Of a stretch of 64,000 nt of DNA, positions 8,517 to 17,521 are shown one piece after another. Under the pieces are notes generated by a model. It saw nothing but the letters and a program-made list of their open reading frames with translations. It ran no database searches and had not been told where the DNA came from. A program made the translations under genes and the position numbers. Numbering within the stretch: the first letter of the stretch is position 1; every line of letters begins with the position of its first letter. The stretch comes from Rhizobium ruizarguesonis. GTDB taxonomy: Bacteria; Pseudomonadota; Alphaproteobacteria; Rhizobiales; Rhizobiaceae. The DNA is taken from positions 1 to 64,000 of the forward strand of contig NZ_PQIG01000081.1 of NCBI RefSeq assembly GCF_012349115.1, written 5' to 3'.

Positions 8517-9293
8517 ATGACCGGGGAAACCACTGACACCATCGATGCCTTTCATCGCGGCGCCTTCCATGTGATGCAGCCGAAGGGCAGGGGCCATCGC
8601 TCCGGCATGGATGCGATGCTGCTTGCGGCTCTGGTCGCCGACGATCGCCCGGTCAGGGTTGCCGATCTCGGCGCAGGCGCCGGCGCCGCCGGTCTTGCCG
8701 TCGCCTCGCGGCTTGCCAATACGCAAGTGGTGCTCTTCGAGCGTTCGGCCGAGATGGCCGATTATGCCCGCCGCAGCATCCTCTTGCCCGACAATGCCCA
8801 TGTCGCGGGCCGCGTCAGCGTCGTCGAGGCCGATGTGACGCTGACCGCCAAGGCGCGCAACGATGCGGGGCTCACCGATGAGAGCTTCCACCACGTCATC
8901 ATGAACCCGCCCTTCAACGACGCCGGCGACCGGCGCACGCCGGATGCGCTGAAGGCAGAAGCCCATGCGATGACCGACGGCCTGTTCGAAAGCTGGATCC
9001 GCACGGCCGGCGCCATCATGATCCCAGGCGGGCAAATGTCGCTGATCGCCAGGCCACAGTCGATCGCCGAGATCGTTGCCGCTTGCGGCCGGCGTTTCGG
9101 CGGCATCGAGATCACCGCTATCCACCCGCGTCCGGGTGAAAATGCCGTCCGTATCCTGGTGACTGGTATCAAGGGATCGCGGGCGCGGCTGTCGCTGCGT
9201 GCGGCCCTCATCATGCACGAAGAGGGGAGCCACAAGTTCTCCCCTCTCGTCGATGATTTCAACAATGGCCGGGCGGCCTACGCCAGGCTCTAG
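8517..9293 (+). CDS. TrmN6/YfiC-like N6-adenine tRNA methyltransferase
   Basis: A 258-residue class I SAM-dependent methyltransferase. The SAM-binding motif VADLGAGAGAAGLAVASRL lies near residue 45 and the amino-methyltransferase motif MNPPFNDAGDRRTP near residue 125 (NPPF, typical for base N6 methylation). The N-terminal QPKGRGHRSGMDAMLLAA segment is characteristic of the tRNA1(Val) A37 methyltransferase family. It follows the DUF2007 gene closely. Confidence 0.82.
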   Translation: MTGETTDTIDAFHRGAFHVMQPKGRGHRSGMDAMLLAALVADDRPVRVADLGAGAGAAGLAVASRLANTQVVLFERSAEMADYARRSILLPDNAHVAGRVSVVEADVTLTAKARNDAGLTDESFHHVIMNPPFNDAGDRRTPDALKAEAHAMTDGLFESWIRTAGAIMIPGGQMSLIARPQSIAEIVAACGRRFGGIEITAIHPRPGENAVRILVTGIKGSRARLSLRAALIMHEEGSHKFSPLVDDFNNGRAAYARL

Positions 9294-9322
9294 ACTGGCG
9301 CCACACTTTTCCTGGAATTGCT

Positions 9323-10663
9323 TCAGCCGGTGACGAAGTCGAAGAGCAGCTTGACGTTTAGCCCGGCGATGACGACCGCGATCAGATAGGCGATGCCGCT
9401 CAGCCAGCGGGGCGCCACCAGTTCGCCCATCTTGGCCTTGCTGGCGGTAAACATCACCAGCGGGAAGACGGCGAAGGAAAGCTGCAGGCTGAGCACCACC
9501 TGTGTCAGGATCAGCAGCTGTGCAGTGCCCTGATCGCCGTACCAGATGGTGACGATCGCCGCAGGCACGATGGCGATGGCGCGGGTGATCAGCCGGCGTA
9601 CCCACGGCTTCAGCCGGATCTTGAGGAAGCCTTCCATGACGATCTGGCCGGCAAGCGTTGCCGTCACCGTCGAGTTGAGGCCGCAGCAGAGAAGCGCGAT
9701 GCCGAAGAGCGTTGGCGCGATGGCGAGGCCGAGCAGCGGCGATAGCAGTGAATGGGCCTCGCCGAGTTCGACGACGTCGGTCTTGCCGTGCGCATTGAAA
9801 GCGGCCGCCGCAAGGATCAGGATCGAGGCGTTGATCAGCAGCGCGAAACACAGCGCCACCGTGGAATCGATCGTCGCAAAGGTCAGCGCCTCCCTCTTCT
9901 CGGGAACGGTATGGCCGTAGGCCCGCGTCTGCACGATGCCGGAGTGAAGATAGAGATTGTGCGGCATGACGGTCGCGCCGAGAATGCCGAGCGCCAGATA
10001 GAGCATCTCCGGATTTGTGACGATCTCGGTGGTCGGGAAGAAGCCGGTGAGGACGGCGCCCCATTGCGGGTCGGCAAGCAGGATCTGCACGCCGAAACAG
10101 ACCGCGATGACGCCGAGCATCGCGATGATGAAGGCCTCCACCCAGCGGAAGCCGAGCTTTTGCAGGAAGAGGATCACGAAGACATCGAGCGCGGTGATCA
10201 GCACGCCGAGTTCGAGCGGGATACCCATCAACAGGTTGAGGCCGATCGCCGTGCCGATCACCTCGGCGATATCGGTGGCGATGATGGCGATTTCCGCAAG
10301 GGCCCAGAGCGGCACCGAGACATATCTCGGAAAAGCGTCGCGGCAGGCCTGCGCAAGATCGCGCCCGGAAGCGATCGCCAGGCGCGCACAGAGCGCTTGC
10401 AGCACGATCGCCATAAGGTTGGAAAGCAGCGCGACGGTGAGCAGCGCGTATCCGAATTTCGAGCCGCCGGCGAGCGATGTCGCCCAGTTGCCGGGGTCCA
10501 TGTAACCGACGGCGACCATGTAGCCCGGCCCGGCGAAAGCTGCCGCCCTTCGCCATGTCGAGCTGTGACGCCCGGTTCCGACGGTGCGGTAGACATCGGA
10601 GAGCGATCCCTCTCCGCGTTCGTGCCGCCAGCCGCTCTTTGCATTCGGATTGAGGACGTCCAT
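9323..10663 (-). CDS. mntH: NRAMP-family manganese transporter
   Basis: A 446-residue NRAMP proton-coupled Mn(II)/Fe(II) importer of the inner membrane. The metal-site motif GYMDPGNWATSLAGGS is in the first transmembrane helix and ATVMPHNLYLHSGIVQTR in the sixth, the two signature segments. About eleven hydrophobic helices can be followed. The ATG at 10663 begins MDVLNPNAKSGW, a usual cytoplasmic N-terminus. A Fur/Mur-like inverted repeat lies 48 bases upstream, which suggests metal-dependent repression. Confidence 0.92.
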   Translation of the reverse strand: MDVLNPNAKSGWRHERGEGSLSDVYRTVGTGRHSSTWRRAAAFAGPGYMVAVGYMDPGNWATSLAGGSKFGYALLTVALLSNLMAIVLQALCARLAIASGRDLAQACRDAFPRYVSVPLWALAEIAIIATDIAEVIGTAIGLNLLMGIPLELGVLITALDVFVILFLQKLGFRWVEAFIIAMLGVIAVCFGVQILLADPQWGAVLTGFFPTTEIVTNPEMLYLALGILGATVMPHNLYLHSGIVQTRAYGHTVPEKREALTFATIDSTVALCFALLINASILILAAAAFNAHGKTDVVELGEAHSLLSPLLGLAIAPTLFGIALLCCGLNSTVTATLAGQIVMEGFLKIRLKPWVRRLITRAIAIVPAAIVTIWYGDQGTAQLLILTQVVLSLQLSFAVFPLVMFTASKAKMGELVAPRWLSGIAYLIAVVIAGLNVKLLFDFVTG

Positions 10664-10710
10664 GCGATTTCCACCTGTTTTATCGTCAGCGCAATATGAC
10701 GGATTAGAAT

Positions 10711-10729
10711 GATAATGCAAGTCATTCGC
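10711..10729. promoter_or_regulatory. Fur/Mur-like box upstream of mntH
   Basis: GATAATGCAAGTCATTCGC matches about 14 of 19 positions of the classical Fur box and is an imperfect dyad. It lies between divergent mntH and the S49 peptidase gene. In rhizobia the Fur homologue Mur represses manganese uptake genes, so Mn-dependent control of mntH is the likely role. The assignment is by eye. Confidence 0.5.
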
Positions 10730-10861
10730 AACAACAAAATCAAACCTGATGTTTTCAGGCCCAATGTTTTCAAGAACGCCGCCATTGCGTTTGCCGTTCC
10801 AGCGCATACATGGATGCCGATCGCAAACTGCGATCCTGCGACCCGAAGCGAAGGATGGAAA

Positions 10862-11722
10862 ATGGCCGGATTCTTGAGAAAACTGATGCCGAAACGGTTC
10901 CGCAAGGACGGCATCACCATCCCGGTCGTCCGGCTGCAGGGGGCGATCATCAGCGGCGGCGGCCAGTTCCGGCCGACCCTCAATCTCGCCAATGTCTCTC
11001 CGGTTCTGGAAAAGGCCTTCGCCATGAAGGACGCGCCGGCGGTTGCCATCTCCATCAATTCGCCGGGCGGCTCGCCCGTCCAGTCGCGCCTGATCTTCAC
11101 CCGCATTCGCGAGCTCGCCCGCGAGAAGCAGAAGAAGGTTCTGGTCTTCGTCGAGGACGTCGCCGCCTCCGGCGGCTACATGATCGCGCTCGCCGGCGAT
11201 GAGATCATTGCCGATGCCACCTCCATCGTCGGCTCGATCGGCGTCGTCTCCGGCGGTTTCGGCTTTCCCGAACTCTTGAAGAAGATCGGCGTCGAACGCC
11301 GCGTCTATACGGCGGGCGAAAACAAGGTGATCCTCGATCCTTTCCAGCCGGAAAAGGAAAAGGATATCGAGTACCTGAAGAGCCTGCAGCTCGAAATCCA
11401 CCAAGTCTTCATCTCGATGGTGCGCGAGCGTCGCGCCGGCAAGCTGAGGGATGATGCGACGGTCTTTTCCGGCCTGTTCTGGAGCGGTACGCGCGGCCTC
11501 GAGCTCGGCCTCATCGATGGCCTCGGCGACATGCGCCAGGAATTGAAGAGGCGCTACGGCCAGAAGACCAAGCTGGAGCTCGTCACTGCCGGCCGAGGCC
11601 TGTTCGGCCGCCGAATTCCAGGCGTGTCGCCGGTTTCGCTCGAGGGCGCTGCATCCGGTCTCGCGACAGGGCTTGTCGAAGCGGCGGAAGAGAGAGCATT
11701 GTGGAGCCGTTTCGGGCTTTGA
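10862..11722 (+). CDS. S49-family (SppA/SohB-like) serine peptidase
   Basis: A 286-residue peptidase with the ClpP/crotonase-like fold. The segments INSPGGSPVQSR, VEDVAASGGYMIALAGDEI (serine nucleophile in ASGGY) and SIVGSIGVVSGGFGFPELL follow in the order expected for S49 enzymes; the catalytic lysine should lie after the GSIGV strand. No clear signal peptide is seen (MAGFLRKLMPKRFRKDG), so it may act at the cytoplasmic side of the membrane. The frame is open further upstream, but the ATG at 10862 begins the conserved part. A small membrane protein gene follows 18 bases later. Confidence 0.85.
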   Translation: MAGFLRKLMPKRFRKDGITIPVVRLQGAIISGGGQFRPTLNLANVSPVLEKAFAMKDAPAVAISINSPGGSPVQSRLIFTRIRELAREKQKKVLVFVEDVAASGGYMIALAGDEIIADATSIVGSIGVVSGGFGFPELLKKIGVERRVYTAGENKVILDPFQPEKEKDIEYLKSLQLEIHQVFISMVRERRAGKLRDDATVFSGLFWSGTRGLELGLIDGLGDMRQELKRRYGQKTKLELVTAGRGLFGRRIPGVSPVSLEGAASGLATGLVEAAEERALWSRFGL

Positions 11723-11740
11723 AGGGAGCAAGAGAGGGGC

Positions 11741-11932
11741 ATGCCGCAGTTAATTACCATTCTGATCCTAGTCTTCTCAGCTTGGTGGCTTTACCGCCGC
11801 TTCGTCTCTGATGCCCGCAAGCTCGCCGAAAAGTCGCGCCGTGCTGAAAAGGAGCGCCAGACCGGCGCGATCGGCACGCTGGTCAAGGACCCGGCAACCG
11901 GAGAATACCGGCTGAAGCGCGAGGGCGAATAA
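11741..11932 (+). CDS. Small membrane protein, 63 residues
   Basis: One N-terminal transmembrane helix (MPQLITILILVFSAWWLYRR) is followed by a charged cytoplasmic tail ending YRLKREGE. GAGAGGGG just upstream of the ATG is a good ribosome binding site. The close linkage to the S49 peptidase suggests a shared operon and perhaps a membrane anchor or substrate role; this is inference. I do not recognise a named family. Confidence 0.6.
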   Translation: MPQLITILILVFSAWWLYRRFVSDARKLAEKSRRAEKERQTGAIGTLVKDPATGEYRLKREGE

Positions 11933-11943
11933 GAGGAGTCGCC

Positions 11944-12063
11944 ATTGCCTCTCACCCAGCGCTTGCCCCTCATCCGGCGGCCGCCATCGACCGGGGTCGA
12001 GCCACGGGTCTCGACCCGTCCTTCGGACTCCCGCCTGCGGGGCGAGGGTTAGGTGAGGGGCAG
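11944..12063. repeat. Dispersed mosaic repeat family E
   Basis: Contains CCCCTCATCCG, GGGTCGAGCCACGGGTCTCG, CCGTCCTTCGGACTCC and GCGAGGGTTAGGTGAGGGGC, all of which recur at 31.1, 40.5 and 46.4 kb. It separates the S49 operon from the cyclase gene. Confidence 0.7.
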
Positions 12064-12411
12064 CGGAATTCCTCTCCCCTATCGGCATTCGACGCTTCTC
12101 CGCCGCCGCAGGAGTCCGCTATAAGGTAGCAATTGCCACCAAACGCTGGTTTCTCGAGTTGTCAACGGCGCGGCCGAATCTAGCACCGCCCGAACCGTAC
12201 CCATCGCCATCATCGTTGCGTCTCGACTGCCATGCGGCCTCAGCCTCACGCACCGTGTGAAAAAACGGAGCTGCGTCACGCTGTCGTAAACCGGTGAAGC
12301 AAACGGAAGACCAAGACCCAACTCCCTGGGATCGACTCTGCGGCCGCGCGTGAAACATGCGGCAAAATCATGTACATTGTTTAGCGCGGAATTCCTGTTG
12401 GGAGCTAAGAC
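12064..12411. other. Non-coding stretch before the cyclase gene
   Basis: No supported gene. Minus-strand frames at 12079-12358 show fragments such as FFHTVREAEAAW in one frame and SPVYDSVTQL in another. This could be a frameshifted remnant of a short gene, but it is too weak to annotate. The last 60 bases, with TACATTGTTTAG and GGGAGCTAAGAC before the ATG, presumably hold the cyclase promoter and ribosome binding site. Confidence 0.4.
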
Positions 12412-14274
12412 ATGGAACGCAGATTATCTGCAATCCTGGCCGCCGACGTAGTCGGATACTCCGCGCTTATGGAGCAAGACGAAGCGGGCACCTTTGACCG
12501 CCTTCGAGCGCGACGCACTGAGCTTTTTGAGCCCGAGATTGCGGGGCATCATGGGCGGGTCTTCAAGCTCATGGGCGACGGCCTCCTCGCAGAGTTCGGC
12601 AGCGTGGTCGACGCTGTCGAATGTGCGGTGTCTCTCCAGCGCGGAATGGCAGAGCGCAACGCCTCTGTCGCAGAGGAGGAAAGGTTCAACGTCCGCATCG
12701 GCATCAACATCGGCGAAGTGATCGTAGATGGCGACGACCGCTATGGCGAAGGCGTGAACATCGCGGCCAGGCTGGAGCAACTCGCGCTTCCCGGCGGTAT
12801 CTGTATTTCAGGTAAGGTGGCGAGGGAGGTCGACAAAAAGCTCGCGTTTCGCTTCGACTCCGCGGGGCGGCAGAAGGTTAAGAACATCGAGGAGCCAATC
12901 GACGTCTACCATGTGCGCATCGACGCCCCGTTCCGCCGACGCATTCTGCACAAGCGCGGGATCGGTCGACTGTGGTGGGCACTTGGAATCCCGGCAGCCG
13001 TGGTGGCCGTACTGGCCGCCTGGATGGCGCTATACTATCCGGTGACGATGACCTCTCATCCAGTCTCAAGTACGATCCCATCTGTCGCCGTGCTTCCCTT
13101 CAAGGATCTGAGTGCCGACAAGAGCCTAGGGTACTTGGGAGAAGGCGTGGCGAACGACGTCATCGCCATCCTCTCGCGCTTCTCTGACATTGCCGTGGTC
13201 TCGCGAACCTCGTCGTTTGCGTATGAGGACAAGCAAGGCGACATCCGCCAGATCGGCACGGAGCTGGGCGTTGGCTATGTCGTCGAGGGCAGTGTGCGCA
13301 AGGAAGGCGATAGGGTGCGCATTGTTGCGCAACTTATCAATGCCAAGACGGGGGACCATGTTTGGGCAGACCGCTTCGACAAGTCCGGAACCGACCCGTG
13401 GGCGCTCCAGGATGAGTTGACCGCCAAGATCGTGGGGGCGATGACTGGTGAATTCGGAGCCATCCGCAAAGCAGATTATAGTCAGGCTTGGGGGAAGGAC
13501 AGCACCAACCTCGCGGAATACGACTACTACCTGCGCGCCGAAAGCCAGTTGAACCTTTACACGAAGGAAGGTCTCGAGCGATCAGGTGAAATTTCACGAC
13601 AGGGATTGCAGGTGTTCCCAGGCTCCCCCTTGCTGACCGTGGAGCTAGGGTGGTCTCACTGGTTAATAGTTGCATTGCTCTACAGTTCTGACCCACAGAA
13701 AGATCTTCAGGAGGCGGAGCGGCTGGTCAATCAAGTCCTCGCAGACAAGAACCTTAGTCCGCAGGTAACGAGACTGGCAAACTGGCTTAACGCCTGGCTC
13801 CTAACGCTGAAGCGGGATCATGATGGGGCTGTTGTGGCGATGAACAAGGCTATCGCGGCGGCACCATATAACGCCTTCACGCTCACGGATGGAGCAAGTA
13901 TTTTCCTACAGGCCGGCCAGCCGGAAAAGGCGCTGGAGTTGACCGACGCTGCCGCCGCGCGGGATCCGGGATTGTCGTGGTTCGTGAACTACGTGCGAGG
14001 TTTCATCTTTATCGTGCTTGGCAAAAACGAAGACGCAGTTGAGGTGCTGAAGACCACGGAATTCGCCGACGCTCCATTGCAGCTAGCCGTCGCCTATATG
14101 CGTCTTGGGCGCCAGGCAGACGCCCGAGCTGCCGTCGAGAAGATGCTCAAGTCAACGCCGGCTGCGACGATCCAGTCGTGGCGGCAGGCCTGGAACTTCC
14201 GAGATCCCTCCATTCTCGATCAAGCCGCCGCAGACCTTGCGCGCGCCGGTCTTCCAAGTGGCCGCGCTCAATAG
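12412..14274 (+). CDS. Class III nucleotide cyclase with TolB-like and TPR domains
   Basis: A 620-residue three-part protein. Residues 1-165 form a class III adenylate/guanylate cyclase catalytic domain (LSAILAADVVGYSALMEQDE; FKLMGDGLLAEF with a metal aspartate; RIGINIGEVIVDGDDRYGEG; NIAARLEQLA). A transmembrane helix follows near residue 190 (WALGIPAAVVAVLAAWMALY). Then comes a TolB/FlgO-like segment (PSVAVLPFKDLSADKSLGYL) and C-terminal TPR helices. This layout is common in rhizobia, often in many paralogues. Its base composition is less GC-rich than its neighbours, and it lies between a repeat and glyQ, which suggests an accessory gene. Confidence 0.85.
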   Translation: MERRLSAILAADVVGYSALMEQDEAGTFDRLRARRTELFEPEIAGHHGRVFKLMGDGLLAEFGSVVDAVECAVSLQRGMAERNASVAEEERFNVRIGINIGEVIVDGDDRYGEGVNIAARLEQLALPGGICISGKVAREVDKKLAFRFDSAGRQKVKNIEEPIDVYHVRIDAPFRRRILHKRGIGRLWWALGIPAAVVAVLAAWMALYYPVTMTSHPVSSTIPSVAVLPFKDLSADKSLGYLGEGVANDVIAILSRFSDIAVVSRTSSFAYEDKQGDIRQIGTELGVGYVVEGSVRKEGDRVRIVAQLINAKTGDHVWADRFDKSGTDPWALQDELTAKIVGAMTGEFGAIRKADYSQAWGKDSTNLAEYDYYLRAESQLNLYTKEGLERSGEISRQGLQVFPGSPLLTVELGWSHWLIVALLYSSDPQKDLQEAERLVNQVLADKNLSPQVTRLANWLNAWLLTLKRDHDGAVVAMNKAIAAAPYNAFTLTDGASIFLQAGQPEKALELTDAAAARDPGLSWFVNYVRGFIFIVLGKNEDAVEVLKTTEFADAPLQLAVAYMRLGRQADARAAVEKMLKSTPAATIQSWRQAWNFRDPSILDQAAADLARAGLPSGRAQ

Positions 14275-14483
14275 CCAAACGGATTGATGTTCAGCATTCG
14301 ACGCCCCTACGTCGGTTATGCATCTGGCTCTGCGATAAGTCCCCTTTCCACCCACGGCGTTCTCAATCAGCCCAAAAGGCGAAGCTGGTGGCTGTTGCTC
14401 CCGAATAGCGCAAAAGTCTTGACCCCTGCCGCCCTCCATGGCACCTGTCGCGCCGATAAATCCCATGCAATCGGTGCCGTTCG
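14275..14483. other. Intergenic region between the cyclase gene and glyQ
   Basis: No supported gene or clear hairpin. It probably contains the glyQ promoter, but I could not assign a site with confidence. Confidence 0.3.
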
Positions 14484-15440
14484 ATGTCAGCTATCCCAGA
14501 CCATATGAACCCGAAGCGCTCCTTCCAGGCGCTGATCCTGACCCTGCATAACTACTGGGCGGACAAGGGTTGCGCGGTGCTGCAGCCCTACGACATGGAA
14601 GTCGGCGCCGGTACCTTCCATCCGGCCACCACGCTGCGCGCCCTCGGCCCCAAGCCCTGGAAGGCCGCTTACGTCCAGCCATCCCGCCGGCCGTCCGACG
14701 GTCGCTATGGTGAGAACCCGAACCGGCTGCAGCATTATTACCAATACCAGGTCATCCTGAAGCCGAACCCGCCAAACCTGCAGGAGCTTTATCTCGGCTC
14801 GCTGGCGGCGATCGGTCTCGATCCGCTGCTGCATGATATCCGCTTCGTCGAGGACGACTGGGAAAGCCCGACGCTCGGCGCCTGGGGCCTCGGCTGGGAA
14901 TGCTGGTGCGACGGCATGGAAGTCTCGCAGTTCACCTATTTCCAGCAGGTCTGCGGTATCGAATGCTCACCGGTCGCCGGCGAACTGACCTATGGTCTCG
15001 AACGCCTCGCCATGTATGTCCAGGGCGTCGACAATGTCTATGACCTGAACTTCAACGGCCGCGACGGCGACGAGAAGATCAGCTATGGCGACGTCTTCCT
15101 GCAGGCCGAGCAGGAATATTCGCGCCATAATTTCGAATTCGCCAATACCGAGATGCTGCATCGCCACTTCGTCGATGCCGAGAAGGAATGCCGGGCGCTG
15201 CTCGATGCCGGTGCCCCCGGCGACAACGCCAACCAGCGCCTGCACAAATGCGTCTTCCCGGCCTATGACCAGTGCATCAAGGCAAGCCACGTCTTCAACC
15301 TGCTCGATGCCCGTGGCGTCATCTCGGTCACCGAGCGCCAGAGCTATATCCTGCGCGTACGCACGCTCGCCAAGGCCTGCGGCGAAGCCTTCCTGCTGAC
15401 TGATGCGGGCGGCATCAACCTGGGCAAAGAGGCGGCATAA
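14484..15440 (+). CDS. glyQ: Glycine--tRNA ligase alpha subunit
   Basis: A 318-residue catalytic subunit of the heterotetrameric bacterial glycyl-tRNA synthetase, which charges tRNA-Gly. Motifs are unmistakable: FQALILTLHNYWADKGCAVL, QPYDMEVGAGTFHPATTLRA, QPSRRPSDGRYGENPNRLQH and SPVAGELTYGLERLAMYVQG. Starts at 14484 or 14505 (MNPKRSF) are both possible. The partner glyS is not adjacent but 9 kb away on the other strand. Confidence 0.95.
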   Translation: MSAIPDHMNPKRSFQALILTLHNYWADKGCAVLQPYDMEVGAGTFHPATTLRALGPKPWKAAYVQPSRRPSDGRYGENPNRLQHYYQYQVILKPNPPNLQELYLGSLAAIGLDPLLHDIRFVEDDWESPTLGAWGLGWECWCDGMEVSQFTYFQQVCGIECSPVAGELTYGLERLAMYVQGVDNVYDLNFNGRDGDEKISYGDVFLQAEQEYSRHNFEFANTEMLHRHFVDAEKECRALLDAGAPGDNANQRLHKCVFPAYDQCIKASHVFNLLDARGVISVTERQSYILRVRTLAKACGEAFLLTDAGGINLGKEAA

Positions 15441-15579
15441 CGCAACAGCTCTCCAGCCGTATCGTCCATATAAACGGCTGGTCGGGCACCCCGAATCCTC
15501 GGAGATATCGGCGTTTGACGGCAGCCGGCAAAACCGCTTAGTGTCCGCCCGGACATTACTTCGCTGCGGGGGATTCGCG

Positions 15580-16131
15580 ATGTATATTGCACTTGGCGTC
15601 ATCGTTCTGGTCGCGCTCTATCTCATCTTCGTCTACAACGGCCTGGTTCGCGCGCGGCAGATGGCGGAAGAGGCCTGGTCGGGCATCGATGTCCAGCTCA
15701 AGCGCCGTGCCGACCTGATCCCGAACCTGATCGAGACGGTCAAGGGTTATGCCGCCCATGAAAAGACCACGCTCGAAGAGGTGGTTGAGCTCCGCAACAA
15801 GGCGCAAGCCGTGCCATCAGGCGATGTTGCGGGCAGGGCGCAGGCGGAAGGTCTGCTCGGCCAGGCGCTCGGCCGCGTCATCGCGCTCGCCGAGGCCTAT
15901 CCCGATCTCAAGGCCAACCAGAATTTTGCCGAGCTGCAGGCTTCGCTGGAAACCATGGAAGGCGAGCTGCAAATGTCGCGGCGTTATTACAACGGCGCTG
16001 CCCGCGACCTCAACGTCAAGGTCGAAAGCTTCCCGTCCAATCTCGTTGCCGGCCAGTTCGGTTTTGCCAAGCGGGAATATTTCGAGATCACCAACGAGGC
16101 CGACCGCGCCGTCCCCACCGTGAAATTCTGA
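15580..16131 (+). CDS. lemA: LemA family protein
   Basis: A 183-residue LemA protein: an N-terminal transmembrane helix (MYIALGVIVLVALYLIFVYN) followed by the helical domain RARQMAEEAWSGIDVQLKRR, ADLIPNLIETVKGYAAHEK and a conserved end VESFPSNLVAGQFGFAKREY. The function is unknown; LemA genes are often linked to DUF2207 or TPM-domain membrane proteins, as here (17.5 kb), which suggests a joint envelope role. The ATG at 15580 begins the membrane helix; the longer upstream frame is not credible. Confidence 0.9.
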   Translation: MYIALGVIVLVALYLIFVYNGLVRARQMAEEAWSGIDVQLKRRADLIPNLIETVKGYAAHEKTTLEEVVELRNKAQAVPSGDVAGRAQAEGLLGQALGRVIALAEAYPDLKANQNFAELQASLETMEGELQMSRRYYNGAARDLNVKVESFPSNLVAGQFGFAKREYFEITNEADRAVPTVKF

Positions 16132-16222
16132 CGATCCGGCATTTTGCCTTTGCCAGAAAGCGATTAAGAGCAAGGGCAGATCGCGACGCGCTTTAGGGTC
16201 GCCTTATGGACGGAAGAACAGC

Positions 16223-17485
16223 ATGACACGCACAGCCAAACTCACGATCATCCCGCCGGGAAAACCGCTTTCGGGCCGCGCCATGCCGCCGGGCTCCAAG
16301 TCGATCACCAATCGCGCCCTGCTGCTCGCCGGCCTTGCGAAGGGCACGAGCCGGCTGACCGGGGCGCTGAAGAGCGACGATACGCGCTATATGGCCGATG
16401 CGCTACGCGCCATGGGTGTCGCGATCGACGAGCCTGACGATACCACCTTCGTCGTCACCGGCAGCGGTAGGCTTCTGCCGCCGAAGGCGCCGCTCTTCCT
16501 CGGCAATGCCGGCACGGCGACACGTTTCCTGACGGCCGCTGCGGCTCTGGTCGACGGCACCGTGATCGTCGATGGCGACGAACATATGCGCAAGCGCCCG
16601 ATCGGTCCGCTGGTCGAGGCGATGCGCACGCTCGGCATCGACGTGACCGCAGAGACCGGTTGCCCGCCGGTCACCGTCAAGGGAACCGGCCGCTTCCAGG
16701 CCGACCGCATCCGCATCGATGGCGGCCTGTCCAGCCAGTATGTTTCGGCGCTGCTGATGATGGCGACCGGCGGCGACCGGCCGGTCGACATCGAACTCGT
16801 CGGCGAGGATATCGGTGCGCTCGGCTATATCGATCTGACCACGGCGGCGATGAAGGCTTTCGGCGCCAAGGTCGAGAAGACCAGCCCCGTCACCTGGCGC
16901 GTCGAGCCGACCGGCTACCGCGCCGCCGATTTCATCGTCGAACCGGATGCCTCGGCTGCGACCTATCTCTGGGCCGCCGAAGTGCTGACCGGCGGCGCGA
17001 TCGATCTCGGTGTTCCCTCCGACGCCTTTTCGCAGCCGGATGCGCGCGCCTACGACATGATCGCCAAATTCCCGCATCTGCCGGCAGAGATCGACGGCTC
17101 GCAGATGCAGGATGCCGTTCCGACCCTTGCCGTGCTTGCCGCCTTCAACGAGACGCCGGTTCGCTTCGTCGGCATCGCCAATCTGCGCGTCAAGGAATGC
17201 GATCGCATCCGGGCACTCTCGACCGGCCTCAACCGCATTGTTTCAGGGCTTGCCCGCGAAGAGGGCGACGATCTGATCGTGCAGTCGGATCCCGCACTTG
17301 CCGGCAGGCATCTGCCGGCGGAGATCGACAGCTTCGCCGACCATCGCATCGCCATGAGTTTCGCGCTGGCGGGGCTGAAGATCGACGGCATCACCATTCT
17401 CGATCCCGATTGCGTCGGCAAGACCTTCCCCGCCTATTGGCGGACGCTGGCGGCACTCGGCGTGACCTATCAGGACAATGATTGA
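16223..17485 (+). CDS. aroA: 3-phosphoshikimate 1-carboxyvinyltransferase (EPSP synthase type)
   Basis: A 420-residue EPSP synthase of the shikimate pathway. Active-site residues are present: K26, S27 and R31 in PGSKSITNR; NAGTATRF at 95-102; IANLRVKECDRI; DSFADHRIAMS and CVGKTFPAYW. It is of the general bacterial kind and not the class II sequence typical of Agrobacterium/Rhizobium (GDKSISHR), so it may be a second copy. The position equivalent to E. coli Pro101 is Phe102. It lies between lemA and the DUF2207 gene. Confidence 0.85.
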   Translation: MTRTAKLTIIPPGKPLSGRAMPPGSKSITNRALLLAGLAKGTSRLTGALKSDDTRYMADALRAMGVAIDEPDDTTFVVTGSGRLLPPKAPLFLGNAGTATRFLTAAAALVDGTVIVDGDEHMRKRPIGPLVEAMRTLGIDVTAETGCPPVTVKGTGRFQADRIRIDGGLSSQYVSALLMMATGGDRPVDIELVGEDIGALGYIDLTTAAMKAFGAKVEKTSPVTWRVEPTGYRAADFIVEPDASAATYLWAAEVLTGGAIDLGVPSDAFSQPDARAYDMIAKFPHLPAEIDGSQMQDAVPTLAVLAAFNETPVRFVGIANLRVKECDRIRALSTGLNRIVSGLAREEGDDLIVQSDPALAGRHLPAEIDSFADHRIAMSFALAGLKIDGITILDPDCVGKTFPAYWRTLAALGVTYQDND

Positions 17486-17521
17486 CGAAACGCAGCCGAG
17501 GCTGCCGGCGGGGAGACAGGG

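Noticed and set aside
7158..10556. Minus-strand open frame of 1132 codons
   Set aside because: Only the last 338 codons match a polyprenyl synthase. The upstream part is antisense to the methyltransferase gene and an off-frame shadow of mntH.
12079..12358. Possible frameshifted small gene on the minus strand
   Set aside because: Fragments in two frames are too short and match no family I can name.
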